DNA of 64,000 bases from Prevotella herbatica (GTDB lineage Bacteria > Bacteroidota > Bacteroidia > Bacteroidales > Bacteroidaceae): positions 186,001 through 250,000 of the forward strand of contig NZ_AP024484.1 of NCBI RefSeq assembly GCF_017347605.1, written 5' to 3'. A program made the position numbers and the translations under genes. Positions 27,627 through 36,338 of this stretch are shown piece by piece (position 1 is the stretch's first letter; the number at the start of each line of letters is the position of its first letter). A model generated the notes under the pieces. The model saw nothing but the letters and a program-made list of their open reading frames with translations. It searched no databases and was not told the origin of the DNA.

Positions 27627-28193
27627 ATGGAAAAAATTTTATACATAAAGAATATGGTTTGCGACCGCTGCAAAATGGCTGTCAGAAAGATTATGACTGA
27701 CAACGGATTGCATATTACCGATCTGGAACTTGGTGTTGTAAAACTTAATGATGTCATTGACGAAACAATGCTCAACAAATTGCGAAACGAACTTGATACA
27801 TTGGGATTTGAACTTCTTGACGATCATCGTCAACAGACAATTGGTAAAGTTAAATCTGCCATTATCAAACTTGTCCATTATCATGACAGTAAATCAACAC
27901 AGACGATTAGCGACTATCTATCCTCTCAACTGAATAGTGATTATAGTGCACTCAGCAAACTATTCAGCGAAGTGACAGGAATTACAATTGAGCGTTACTA
28001 TATTGAACAGCGCATTGAAAGAGTTAAGGAGCTTATAAGATATGACGAACTAAGCCTTACGCAAATATCATTAAAGATGAATTATTCAAGTGTAGCTTAT
28101 CTAAGCAGTCAGTTCAAAAGCGTAACAGGAATGACACCAACTGAGTTCAAGACTCTAGGCAAAAATAACAGAAGGAATCTTGATAGTATCTAG
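27627..28193 (+). CDS. AraC-family regulator with an N-terminal HMA-like domain
   Basis: The 188-residue product joins two parts. Residues 1-70 resemble a heavy-metal-associated ferredoxin-like domain with C12xxC15 (NMVCDRCKMAVRK) and a late GFELLDD strand. Residues about 85-182 are an AraC-type double helix-turn-helix (SDYLSSQLNSDYSALSKLF, then SLTQISLKMNYSSVAYLSS and FKSVTGMTPTEFK). Such a layout suggests a regulator that senses metal through the cysteine pair. copZ-copA are just across the tRNA pair on the other strand and are the likely target; this is inference. The last four bases overlap the convergent MATE gene. Confidence 0.8.
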   Translation: MEKILYIKNMVCDRCKMAVRKIMTDNGLHITDLELGVVKLNDVIDETMLNKLRNELDTLGFELLDDHRQQTIGKVKSAIIKLVHYHDSKSTQTISDYLSSQLNSDYSALSKLFSEVTGITIERYYIEQRIERVKELIRYDELSLTQISLKMNYSSVAYLSSQFKSVTGMTPTEFKTLGKNNRRNLDSI

Positions 28194-29521
28194 CGTAACT
28201 CTCTGAAAGTATATATCATTATTGGAATAGTTAACATACATGCTAAGCTGTCACTTATCAACTGTGTTATCTCTAAACCAAACAAGCCAAAGCATTTTGG
28301 AAGTATGATTATCAATGGTATGAAAAACAAGCCTCGCCTTGCCGATGCCAATAAATTAGCACGCCAAGGCTTACGACATGTCTGAGTACACATGTTACTA
28401 ACCATTGTAAATTCATTGAATGGATATCCTATAAGTTGCCAAGCTAAAGCTGCACCTCCTATTTTTATAACTTCAGGGTCGTTTCTGAACAATCCGATTA
28501 TGTCATTACTGAACGATAAACCAACAACAGCACACATAATTAGGAACAATGTACCTAATTTTACGGTAAACCAATATCCCTTCTTTAATCTTGAATACAA
28601 CTTTGCGCCATAGCAGAAGCCACATAAGGGCTGAAAGCCTTGTCCCAATCCTATCACAATAGACATAATAAACATAGCTATTCTAGTAACAATACTCATT
28701 GCAGCTATTGCTGCATCGCCAAAGGCTCCTGCTGAGATATTAAGCATTATCGTAGCTGTGCATTCCAGCCCCTGACGTGAAAGAGAAGGACTTCCTCCAT
28801 AAAATATTTCACGAATTGCATTCCATGACGGCGAAAAATTTTTAAAATGAATTCCTATGTTTTGATTCATGTATGAAATTCGCAGTAAAAGACAAAAAGA
28901 TACAATTTGTCCTATTACGGTTGCAAGAGCCGAACCACGAACCCCCATATTAAATCCAAATATAAACAAGGGATTAAGGACTACATTAAGTAATGTCCCT
29001 GTAACTATGCCCCACATTGCAAATCTGGCATTACCTTGAAATCTCATTTGATTATTTAAGGTCAATGAAGATGTAAGGAAAGGCGCACCAAGCAATATTA
29101 TTCCCATATAATCCTCTGTGTATGGCAATATAGTTGGAGTACTACCAAGGAAAATAGAAAGAGGTTTAAGCATAATCTCGCCAACAATAGTAAACAACAA
29201 ACCGCACACCATAGAGAAGAAGAAGGCGGTACTTGCCATTTTTTGAGCATTCTTGTGCCGTTTTGCACCTAATTCGCGAGAGATATAATTGCCAGAACCA
29301 TGACCAAAAAAGAATCCAAAAGCCTGAATGAAGAACATTACAGAAAACACGATTCCTACTGAAGCTGTTGCCTGTGTACTTAGTTTTCCTACAAAAAAAG
29401 TATCAGCTATATTATACAAACTCGTTATAAGCATTGATATAATAGTTGGAACAGCCATTGTCAATACCACCTTGTCTACAGGTGCAGACGTCAAAAAAGT
29501 GTAATTATCTATTTTTTGCAT
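28190..29521 (-). CDS. MATE-family efflux transporter
   Basis: The 443-residue product has about 12 membrane segments in two similar halves, as in Na+- or H+-driven MATE exporters (NorM-like), with VPTIISMLITSLYNIADTFF near the N-terminus. These export drugs or metabolites through the inner membrane; the substrate is unknown. The start chosen is the ATG at 29521, because a strong promoter (TTTG at 29561-29558, 20-base spacer, TACTTTTG at 29537-29530) ends eight bases before it; the frame runs 26 codons further upstream through that promoter. The 3' end overlaps the AraC gene by four bases. Confidence 0.85.
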   Translation of the reverse strand: MQKIDNYTFLTSAPVDKVVLTMAVPTIISMLITSLYNIADTFFVGKLSTQATASVGIVFSVMFFIQAFGFFFGHGSGNYISRELGAKRHKNAQKMASTAFFFSMVCGLLFTIVGEIMLKPLSIFLGSTPTILPYTEDYMGIILLGAPFLTSSLTLNNQMRFQGNARFAMWGIVTGTLLNVVLNPLFIFGFNMGVRGSALATVIGQIVSFCLLLRISYMNQNIGIHFKNFSPSWNAIREIFYGGSPSLSRQGLECTATIMLNISAGAFGDAAIAAMSIVTRIAMFIMSIVIGLGQGFQPLCGFCYGAKLYSRLKKGYWFTVKLGTLFLIMCAVVGLSFSNDIIGLFRNDPEVIKIGGAALAWQLIGYPFNEFTMVSNMCTQTCRKPWRANLLASARRGLFFIPLIIILPKCFGLFGLEITQLISDSLACMLTIPIMIYTFRELR

Positions 29522-29529
29522 TGCAGATG

Positions 29530-29561
29530 CAAAAGTATTGTTATTTCCCCAAACACACAAA
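29530..29561 (-). promoter_or_regulatory. Promoter of the MATE gene
   Basis: On the minus strand TTTG, a 20-base spacer and TACTTTTG lie immediately before the ATG at 29521, so the leader would be only a few bases long. Confidence 0.65.
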
Positions 29562-30018
29562 GAATTGGTATTCATTAACAATAATAAGTAGTAAGCCACA
29601 CTTATAAAAGCGCCACATACAACAATGTATATGGCGCGAAATAATCATTCATTTTTGTCATTCGACATTTCAAAAAAACATCCTGAATAATCTCCATTTG
29701 CTAATTACTATCGAAAAACTTGAAGCTTATAAATGCGAAAATAAATTATTACGTTAAATAGAGATTTTTTTATTATTATATTAACTAAAAAGTGTCAGTA
29801 CACTCAATCTTAAAGTTAGAGCATTTATTTACACTTGAGTAATGCTTAATGCGAATTCAATTTACTATTTTTACATTTTGTCTTAACAAAGAATTATCTT
29901 TTTACAAAGAAAGAAAAAGAAATAACAAAAAGCAAGTAAAAATACATTTTTTAACTATGTTCCCGTACACAATTTTAAACAAAAATACCACAAAAAATTG
30001 TGTACGAAAACAATAGAA
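29562..30018. other. Gene-free stretch with two long inverted repeats
   Basis: No gene was recognised. A hairpin at 29610-29637 pairs GCGCCACATACA with TGTATATGGCGC with one mismatch and has TTTT after it on the minus strand. A 13-bp perfect inverted repeat (CGTACACAATTTT at 29964-29976, AAAATTGTGTACG at 29994-30006) lies just after wecB; its loop holds TATTTTTG on the minus strand. The rest is AT-rich. Confidence 0.6.
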
Positions 30019-31116
30019 CTAACAACAGAGTATTTGTAATATTCTCTCTGCGCTTCTTCCATCCCATCTATCAGGAATGCCAGATTTTTTCCAATTTCCG
30101 TCAACCATTTCTTCCAAAGCAGAACAAAGACAGTCTGGATCTTCGCCTACAAGCACATTTGTGCCAACTTTTACTGTTTCAATATGTTCAGTATAGCTAT
30201 TTAATGTAATGCATGGAACCTGATTAAATGTTGCTTCTTCGGCTACATTTCCACTGTCTGTGATAATACCACAAGCATTTGCAGTTATATATCCAAAGTC
30301 AAGATAACTCTGTGGCTCAATTATCTTCATTATAGAAGGGAAACTACTTGATGCAACTATATTGGCAACAACCTTTGCTGCTTTTCCACGCAACGAAGCT
30401 ATTATTGGCATTGTTGAATCTTTCATTCCACGTATCATTGCCTTAATCAACTTTTCAAGATGAGCCTCATCTCCTATCAAAGCCTTACGGTTAAGCGTGA
30501 ACAATATATATTTCTTTTCTTCGAGTCCCAGTTTGTCTAGAACTTCAGGACGTTTCAATCTACTGTGATTGTATCTAAGATTATCAATCAAGATATTACC
30601 AACCATATAGACCTTACTCAATTCAGCCCCTTCCTTGTTGGCAATATTGTTGTTGCTTATTCCTGCAGTAAAAAGTATATCGCTTAAGCCGTCAATTACA
30701 AGTCTGTTTATTTCTTTCGGCATGGAAATATCAAAACTTCTTGTACCGGCAGCTATATGGGCAAGTCTAATTCCCTGCTTTTTAGTCACAATTGCGGCTG
30801 CCATAGTACTTGCCAAGTCATCAACGACTATAACTGTATCAGTTGGATTCTGTTGAAGATATAATTCAAATTTAGACATAACCAACCCTGTAAGTTCATT
30901 GAGGTTTTCACAATCAACGCCAAGATAAGAATCAGGACGGTTTATCTGAAGATCATCAAAGAGTGAATCCTCAATAGTTTTATCATCTTCCTTACCTGTA
31001 AAAACCAATTTATAACTGATATCGCGTCCTTCTTCATGAGCTTTCGCGATAGCTCTTATTATAGGTGCCACCTTTATGAAATTAGGTCGTGCGCCAACTA
31101 CAATACATACATTCAT
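30019..31116 (-). CDS. wecB: UDP-N-acetylglucosamine 2-epimerase (non-hydrolysing)
   Basis: The 365-residue product starts MNVCIVVGARPNFIKVAP, the family N-terminus, and has the later TDSGNVAEEATFNQVPCI (UDP-sugar contact) and the GT-B-like two-domain fold pattern. It interconverts UDP-GlcNAc and UDP-ManNAc, a precursor of surface polysaccharides. No other polysaccharide genes are adjacent. A TACCTTTG box (31147-31140 on the minus strand) supplies its own promoter. The symbol is by family; the exact pathway is not shown. Confidence 0.9.
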   Translation of the reverse strand: MNVCIVVGARPNFIKVAPIIRAIAKAHEEGRDISYKLVFTGKEDDKTIEDSLFDDLQINRPDSYLGVDCENLNELTGLVMSKFELYLQQNPTDTVIVVDDLASTMAAAIVTKKQGIRLAHIAAGTRSFDISMPKEINRLVIDGLSDILFTAGISNNNIANKEGAELSKVYMVGNILIDNLRYNHSRLKRPEVLDKLGLEEKKYILFTLNRKALIGDEAHLEKLIKAMIRGMKDSTMPIIASLRGKAAKVVANIVASSSFPSIMKIIEPQSYLDFGYITANACGIITDSGNVAEEATFNQVPCITLNSYTEHIETVKVGTNVLVGEDPDCLCSALEEMVDGNWKKSGIPDRWDGRSAERILQILCC

Positions 31117-31139
31117 ATTCGTGTCTTATTTATATAATG

Positions 31140-31147
31140 CAAAGGTA
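31140..31147 (-). promoter_or_regulatory. -7 box of wecB
   Basis: TACCTTTG on the minus strand, 23 bases before the wecB ATG and downstream of the terminator of the preceding genes. Confidence 0.6.
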
Positions 31148-31149
31148 AT

Positions 31150-31191
31150 AAAAAAATAGAGGTCGCAAATTATTGCGACCTCTATTTTTTT
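31150..31191 (-). terminator. Terminator of the nfeD-stomatin pair
   Basis: A 14-bp perfect stem (AATAGAGGTCGCAA with TTGCGACCTCTATT, loop ATTA) begins at the stomatin stop codon and has T runs on both sides, so it could work in both directions. Confidence 0.9.
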
Positions 31192-32143
31192 ATTCTCCCT
31201 TGAACAATTCCTTTATTCCTCCAATGCTTCCCATCAGATTTGTTGCCTCATAAGGCAGGAATACTGTCTTTGTCTTGTCGCCATCCGCAACATCCTGCAA
31301 CATCTGTATGTACTTCTGCGCAAGCAAATAGTTAGCTGGGTTACTAGACTTTCCTACAGCGTCCGTTATCTTTTGTATTGCTACAGCCTCAGCCTCAGCC
31401 TTCTTTATTCGTGCATTGGCATCACCTTCGGCACGTAATATAGCTTGTTGCTTGTCTGCTTCAGCACGGTTTATCATAGCAGCCTTGTCACCTTCACTCT
31501 GTAATATCTGAGCTTGTTTATCTCCTTCACTAGTAAGGATTGTAGCACGTTTATTACGTTCTGCCTGCATTTGCTTTTCCATTGCCTGCAAAACGCTTTC
31601 TGGAGGTGTGATATCCTGCAACTCAACACGGTTCACCTTTATACCCCACTTATTTGTTGCGTCGTCAAGTACACCACGGAGTCTGGTATTTATGGTATCA
31701 CGACTTGTCAAAGTCTGGTCAAGTTCCATGTCTCCGATGATATTACGCAGTGTTGTCTGTGTAAGTTTCTCTATCGCGTTTGGCAAGTTATTAATCTCAT
31801 ATGCAGCTTTGAACGGATCAACAATCTGGAAATACAACAATGCGTTTATCTGCATCTGAATATTATCTTTGGTAATAACATTTTGTCTGTCAAAATCATA
31901 AACCTGCTCACGAAGATCAATGGTGTTAGTATAAATATATCTTCCATTAGACATTGATACCATTGCCTTTGAACGGTCTATAAACGGAATAATAATATTA
32001 ATACCTGGCTTAAGGGTTGCGAAATACTTTCCAAGTCGCTCAATAATTTTTGTTTCACTCTGTGGAATTATTACCACCGTCATCTTTATAAAGATGATTG
32101 CAAGCACTACGGCTGCGATTAAAGCATAAAAAGCAATACTCAT
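31190..32143 (-). CDS. SPFH/Band 7 (stomatin-like) membrane protein
   Basis: The 317-residue product has an N-terminal membrane segment (about 3-27), a Band 7 domain (IIERLGKYFATLKPGINIIIPF, then VITKDNIQMQINALLYFQIVDP) and a long Ala/Glu/Lys coiled coil (about 185-260) before a C-terminal alanine-poor tail. SPFH proteins form large ring assemblies in membrane microdomains and affect membrane proteins and proteases. It lies 20 bases after the NfeD-type gene, the standard partner arrangement. Confidence 0.93.
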   Translation of the reverse strand: MSIAFYALIAAVVLAIIFIKMTVVIIPQSETKIIERLGKYFATLKPGINIIIPFIDRSKAMVSMSNGRYIYTNTIDLREQVYDFDRQNVITKDNIQMQINALLYFQIVDPFKAAYEINNLPNAIEKLTQTTLRNIIGDMELDQTLTSRDTINTRLRGVLDDATNKWGIKVNRVELQDITPPESVLQAMEKQMQAERNKRATILTSEGDKQAQILQSEGDKAAMINRAEADKQQAILRAEGDANARIKKAEAEAVAIQKITDAVGKSSNPANYLLAQKYIQMLQDVADGDKTKTVFLPYEATNLMGSIGGIKELFKGE

Positions 32144-32163
32144 AATTTTATTTTATTTAATGA

Positions 32164-32610
32164 TTAAACTGGTTTTACTGTTACTATAATAGACTCTCTG
32201 CCAATTATTTCGACTTTCTGACCTTTTAATATTGGCTCATTAGAGTTACTAACGGCTTTCCATTCGTCTCCGTCTACTTTCACGTATCCGTTTCCATTAG
32301 GTTCTATTGACTCTATCACCGTGCCCACTCTTCCTATCAGTGCGTCAATATTACTCGCCCTGTTATCTCCACCTTTGTGCAACTTATCAATCAGACGTGG
32401 ACGAATTAGTCGTATACTCAATATTGAGCACAAAGCCCAAATCAATACTTGTGCCCAGAAAGGCAACACAAACGACGTGAATATAGACACAAAAGCTCCT
32501 ATCGCAAAACATGTGACGAAGAAGTCTCCGGAACTTAATTCAAGTATCAGACAACAAAACATCACGATTGCCCAAAGTACCCATAAATTACTTGTAATAA
32601 ATTCTATCAT
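32164..32610 (-). CDS. NfeD-family membrane protein, short form
   Basis: The 148-residue product has two or three membrane segments (about 8-75) and a C-terminal OB-fold domain (about 88-146: LIGRVGTVIESIEPNGNGYVKVDGDEWKAV). It lacks the serine-protease part of long NfeD proteins. Short NfeD proteins work with the stomatin-like protein encoded next to them. It is directly upstream of that gene on the same strand. Confidence 0.9.
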   Translation of the reverse strand: MIEFITSNLWVLWAIVMFCCLILELSSGDFFVTCFAIGAFVSIFTSFVLPFWAQVLIWALCSILSIRLIRPRLIDKLHKGGDNRASNIDALIGRVGTVIESIEPNGNGYVKVDGDEWKAVSNSNEPILKGQKVEIIGRESIIVTVKPV

Positions 32611-32683
32611 AGCATTAAATTTTTTATTATAATCAATATACTACCTCCCCAAAGTTTTTTATCCAAAATGAAGGTAACAAGAA

Positions 32684-33550
32684 TTATCTCCTATTTGGTT
32701 TACGTGCAGGCTTCTTTACTGCGTTGTTATTATTAACATACCCTGAAGCCTGATAATATTTTAAAGCATCAGGCATCAGTTTTTCAATTGCAGCTATACG
32801 CTTTGAATCAGATGGGTGATCGCTGAACAAGTCGTTATTAGTACTACTACCCAACTCTGCCATCCTCTTCCAGAAAGGTACAGCAACCTCAGGATTATAT
32901 CCAGCCATTGCTGCAAATATCAATCCCATGTAATCAGCTTCACTCTCGTTATCTCTACTGTATTTCAAATTACGGAAAGAAAAATATTCTCCCGCTACTC
33001 CAGACGCAAGATCTCCCGCTCCGCTTCCTACTGCGGAATTAAGTATAGTTCCCAAAGCCATAGTTCCATATTGTTGACGTGCTTTCTTTGACATCTGTTC
33101 AGCACTGTGCTTAGCTACGGCGTGAGCAATTTCATGTCCTAGCACAACAGCAAGAGAAGCCTCATTCTGTGTAACAGGTAGCAAACCTTCATAAACAACA
33201 ATCTTACCACCCGGCATACAGAAGGCATTAACCTCTTTGTCAGCTACAAGATTAAACTCCCATGAATAGTTTTGTATTTCGGAAGCCATATTGTTATTTT
33301 TCAGATATGTATTAACAGATGCAGCCAATCGCTTTCCAACGCGCTGAACCATAGCTGTGCTGGCAGCATCCGTTGATTTCTTAGCTCCTTGCATATACTT
33401 TGAATACTCACGATTACTATAACTAAGTATTTCAGAATCAGAAAAGAGTAAATTGTGTTTGCGCCCAGTTACTGGTACAGTTTGTGTTGTACCACAAGCT
33501 GATAAGATTAATACGACAACAAGAAACAATATGAACTTGATTCTTTTCAT
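32684..33550 (-). CDS. M48-family metalloprotease lipoprotein
   Basis: The 288-residue product has a lipoprotein signal (MKRIKFILFLVVVLILSAC, lipobox LSAC) and an M48 peptidase domain with the zinc motif HEIAHAVAKH and a downstream zinc-binding glutamate in DNESEADYMGLIFA. The DHPSDSKRIAAIEKLMP end is typical of LoiP/YcaL-type periplasmic proteases, which degrade or fold outer-membrane proteins. The start at 33550 gives the lipoprotein signal and follows a TATATTTG promoter box at 33587-33580; the frame extends 19 codons upstream through that box. Confidence 0.92.
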   Translation of the reverse strand: MKRIKFILFLVVVLILSACGTTQTVPVTGRKHNLLFSDSEILSYSNREYSKYMQGAKKSTDAASTAMVQRVGKRLAASVNTYLKNNNMASEIQNYSWEFNLVADKEVNAFCMPGGKIVVYEGLLPVTQNEASLAVVLGHEIAHAVAKHSAEQMSKKARQQYGTMALGTILNSAVGSGAGDLASGVAGEYFSFRNLKYSRDNESEADYMGLIFAAMAGYNPEVAVPFWKRMAELGSSTNNDLFSDHPSDSKRIAAIEKLMPDALKYYQASGYVNNNNAVKKPARKPNRR

Positions 33551-33715
33551 TTTCTTTAACTGGTTATAAATTTTAACTGCAAATATAAAGTATTTTGTAT
33601 AAAGCACAAAATAAAACCTATTTTATTTACTAATTATATAAGTAATCAAAGCTATCATTGCGTTTTGGATTATTCGATTAATAGTGACAATACTATTCGT
33701 TAGATTTCTAACAAC

Positions 33716-33750
33716 AAAAAAAAACAGTTCCGGAATCACTTCCAAAACTG
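33716..33750 (-). terminator. Terminator of the candidate small RNA
   Basis: On the minus strand CAGTTTTGGAA pairs with TTCCGGAACTG around loop GTGA (11 pairs including two G-U) and is followed by nine T residues. Confidence 0.88.
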
Positions 33751-33905
33751 CTATATTTTGTGATTTGAAATTTCTATGTAGAGCGACGCTTTCGCTCTCG
33801 GTTATCCTACAATCTTGAATCTTTACCTTAAATCTAATACCATTCCGAATCACAATCTTTAAACCTAATAACTAAAAACCTAAACAATCTATTAACCTTT
33901 TGTTG
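33716..33905 (-). ncRNA. Candidate free-standing structured RNA, about 190 nt
   Basis: A complete promoter (TTGG at 33940-33937, 19-base spacer, TACCTTTG at 33917-33910) faces a strong terminator (33750-33716) on the minus strand, with no reading frame of note between them. The predicted RNA can close a long stem (TTGTGATT pairing with AATCACAA) around a hairpin AGAGCG-AAAGCGT-CGCTCT (33798-33780). It is not simply the leader of the M48 gene, which has its own promoter after the terminator. The family was not recognised; 6S-like and other small regulatory RNAs of this size are possible. Confidence 0.6.
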
Positions 33906-33909
33906 ATGC

Positions 33910-33940
33910 AAAGGTATGAAGGATTTGAATACATTCCAAG
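33910..33940 (-). promoter_or_regulatory. Promoter of the candidate small RNA
   Basis: TTGG, a 19-base spacer and TACCTTTG on the minus strand, downstream of the HAD gene stop. Confidence 0.65.
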
Positions 33941-33986
33941 AATAAATAGGATTTTAATCATTATTGCATCGTTTTCTTGACCTAAA

Positions 33987-34619
33987 TCAAATATTTGTGT
34001 GCGCACACACACATAAAACATCTTTTGTCCAGTCCTCTCCGTTGATAGCCTGTATGATATTGATACCCATACTTTTTGCAGCATCCACATTATTTGGACT
34101 ATCGTCGATGAACAGAGTTTCCTCAGGCTTCACATTTTCCTTGTCAAGAATATACTCAAAAAAGTGTTTGGAAGGTTTCAATGCACCTATTTTATAACTC
34201 ACATAAAGTTCATCCATATAATGATTTATGCTGTTTCCCTTTCCGTCAAACTCATTACTACAAGTCCACGACATCATAAACTTATTTGTATTACTAGCTA
34301 AAGCTAGCCTGTAGCCTTGTTTTCGCAGAGTCTCAAGAAGTTTTATATTTCTTTCTGGTAAATCAGCAGCATATCCAAGCCAGGCATGTCTACAATCATT
34401 CCAACTAATTTCATGCCCAATGTCTTTTCCCAACGCCTCAAGGAACTCTTTATCTGTGATTTTCCCATCTTCCAAATCTCCAAATATTCCAGTCTGTGTA
34501 TAGGCGTTAAGACGTGAATCAGCATTATCCAATCCAAGTGCGGAAAATCTTTTCACAGATTCGTCACGATCACTAGTATAGATAACTCCACCTAAATCAA
34601 ATAAAATAAGTTTTATCAT
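33987..34619 (-). CDS. HAD-superfamily (subfamily IA) hydrolase
   Basis: The 210-residue product has HAD motif I in ILFDLGGVIY, with a glycine where many family members have a second aspartate, motif II in LASNTN, a lysine in KPSKHFFEYIL and motif IV in LFIDDSPNNVDAAKSMG. Such proteins are phosphatases for small sugar or nucleotide phosphates. The ATG at 34619 is one base after the stop of the upstream membrane protein gene and gives the normal N-terminus; the frame itself runs 35 codons further up. Substrate unknown. The last codons lie on a GT-repeat palindrome near 34000. Confidence 0.88.
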   Translation of the reverse strand: MIKLILFDLGGVIYTSDRDESVKRFSALGLDNADSRLNAYTQTGIFGDLEDGKITDKEFLEALGKDIGHEISWNDCRHAWLGYAADLPERNIKLLETLRKQGYRLALASNTNKFMMSWTCSNEFDGKGNSINHYMDELYVSYKIGALKPSKHFFEYILDKENVKPEETLFIDDSPNNVDAAKSMGINIIQAINGEDWTKDVLCVCAHTNI

Positions 34620-34620
34620 A

Positions 34621-35709
34621 TCATTTTGAGTTTTGCGCAACTTTAAATAATGTACCAGTAGGACAAACAAAACGACAATATGGACGCGGCACAAAAACAG
34701 ATAATACCATGAATAAGGCTGCAAGTACTAATACTGTTGCTGATGCACTGGTAATAATAAAAGCTGAGAAAATCTCATAATCCATCCATTCAAAACCTAC
34801 ACCAATAAGCATCATCATCATTAGTACAGCCCACAATATTTCTCTAAACTTACCAAGCATCTTTATTGTTTCTGATTTCACCTTTAACTTATTGCGCTTA
34901 TTCATCCTCCCAGCAAGCTCCTGTAAAGAGCCACATGGACAGATATATGTACAATAATGGCTTTTCTTGCCAAAAAGAGGATAAACAAATGCCGTTATGA
35001 GCATTATTATAGGTATAACTGAAATCCAGATATTAATACCTGTTGACATATATCCAACCATTAGTGAATAAGAAATGAAGGTACCACACCAAAATCCCAA
35101 TACTACGACATTAAGAACGAGTTGCACTATGCGGTATTTCTTTTTGCGATAAAATAAAGGTATTATAGCTCCCATAAGCACAACTACAAGTCCTGCAATA
35201 TTCTTTGCACTAAAGTCCGTATTGTCAAAAGGAGATGGTTTTACTGCGTTTTTGGCTGCATATTGCAATCCACGCTGCACATTACCTAAAATACCACGTG
35301 ATGAGTATGTAGCACCACTCATACCATCTACTTTCATTTTTTGAGCATCATCAACGGTCTTACCATTCCATGCAGTGAGCAACTTTGATGCTTGGGCAAA
35401 GAATTCTGGCGTTTCAGAGTTCTTCAATGCCTTTATCTTAACAACCTTTCCATCTTTCAGATATATCTCCAATGGTACATTACCACCATATCCATTAACA
35501 TCTTTAGCTAACGATGAAGTATTAATTATCACTGTTCCATCAGGCAATGAGCTCATAGGATTTACTTTCCCACCTTTATCGACAATTTCTTTATTTGCCA
35601 TGCTCATCTTGTGTCCCCATACCTTACCGTCACGCACAACAGCAACTACGGCAAGTGCGATTAGACATGTACCAAGAGCTAACAATTGCTTGTAATTCTT
35701 ATTCTTCAT
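34621..35709 (-). CDS. FMN-binding polyferredoxin membrane protein (NosR/RnfG-like)
   Basis: The 362-residue product has an N-terminal membrane segment, an extracytoplasmic FMN-binding domain (about 60-145) with the flavinylation motif DGMSGAT, then about five membrane segments with two cysteine clusters, CTYICPCGSLQELAGR and CRFVCPTGTLFK, that suit 4Fe-4S binding. It would pass electrons across the inner membrane, with FMN attached to threonine by an ApbE-type enzyme (not in this window). The two clusters are incomplete compared with full ferredoxin sets. Its own promoter TAGTTTTG is at 35741-35734; repeat copy B also points a promoter at it. Confidence 0.82.
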   Translation of the reverse strand: MKNKNYKQLLALGTCLIALAVVAVVRDGKVWGHKMSMANKEIVDKGGKVNPMSSLPDGTVIINTSSLAKDVNGYGGNVPLEIYLKDGKVVKIKALKNSETPEFFAQASKLLTAWNGKTVDDAQKMKVDGMSGATYSSRGILGNVQRGLQYAAKNAVKPSPFDNTDFSAKNIAGLVVVLMGAIIPLFYRKKKYRIVQLVLNVVVLGFWCGTFISYSLMVGYMSTGINIWISVIPIIMLITAFVYPLFGKKSHYCTYICPCGSLQELAGRMNKRNKLKVKSETIKMLGKFREILWAVLMMMMLIGVGFEWMDYEIFSAFIITSASATVLVLAALFMVLSVFVPRPYCRFVCPTGTLFKVAQNSK

Positions 35710-35733
35710 TTCTTTACTTTATTTTTTCATGTG

Positions 35734-35741
35734 CAAAACTA
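35734..35741 (-). promoter_or_regulatory. -7 box of the FMN-binding polyferredoxin gene
   Basis: TAGTTTTG on the minus strand fits TAnnTTTG and lies 24 bases before the ATG at 35709. Confidence 0.6.
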
Positions 35742-35835
35742 CTAATAAAATAACAGTAACCTCTTCACCACTCTACCATTTTAATAAATATTGGCATAAT
35801 TAATTAAGAAGTCCTCATACGTTTTTATTTTTTTC

Positions 35836-35856
35836 TAGCTACGTAGCTACGGCATC
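35836..35856 (+). repeat. Terminal inverted repeat of element copy B, left
   Basis: 21 bp, begins TAGCTACGTAGCTACG and ends GCATC; exact inverted match at 36745-36765. Confidence 0.85.
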
Positions 35857-36099
35857 CCCTAAAAACCCTATAAACAGAGAGCTTGACAGAACGTAGCTTG
35901 CAGGATTTAGCTACGGCTAGCTACGTTCTAACTACGTCTATTTGTGTTGTTTTAAGGATGGAATGTATTCGACGAGTGAATTTGTCTAAGAACCGTTGGC
36001 TGCATCTGAGGAACTGAGGATGTGAAAATAGATTCAATAAACGAGAACAGAATTTTCAAGCTTGTTTAAATGTTCTGCTGAATTCCACTGAATTCTCGG

Positions 36100-36107
36100 C
36101 AAAGATA
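36100..36107 (-). promoter_or_regulatory. Promoter-like -7 box inside repeat copy B
   Basis: TATCTTTG on the minus strand, with TTG at 36130-36128 (spacer about 20). It points out of the element toward the polyferredoxin gene at 35709, about 390 bases away. Conserved in copy A at 1118-1125. Confidence 0.5.
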
Positions 36108-36338
36108 CTACAAAATTTTTGTCCATGCAATCAGATTTAGGTTAGGCTGTTAGCCAAAGTTTTAAATACTTGGAGCTACACATCGTAATACACGTGCGTG
36201 CGTATACACGCACACTCTGGGTTTTTCAGAAAAATAAGTGTCGAAGTGTCTATCCATTGAGCATCAAATTATTAGGACCCTTTTCGGATCGAATAAAGTG
36301 TCGGTCATTCGTCGGTAAAATATGGGTAAATATTTTCC

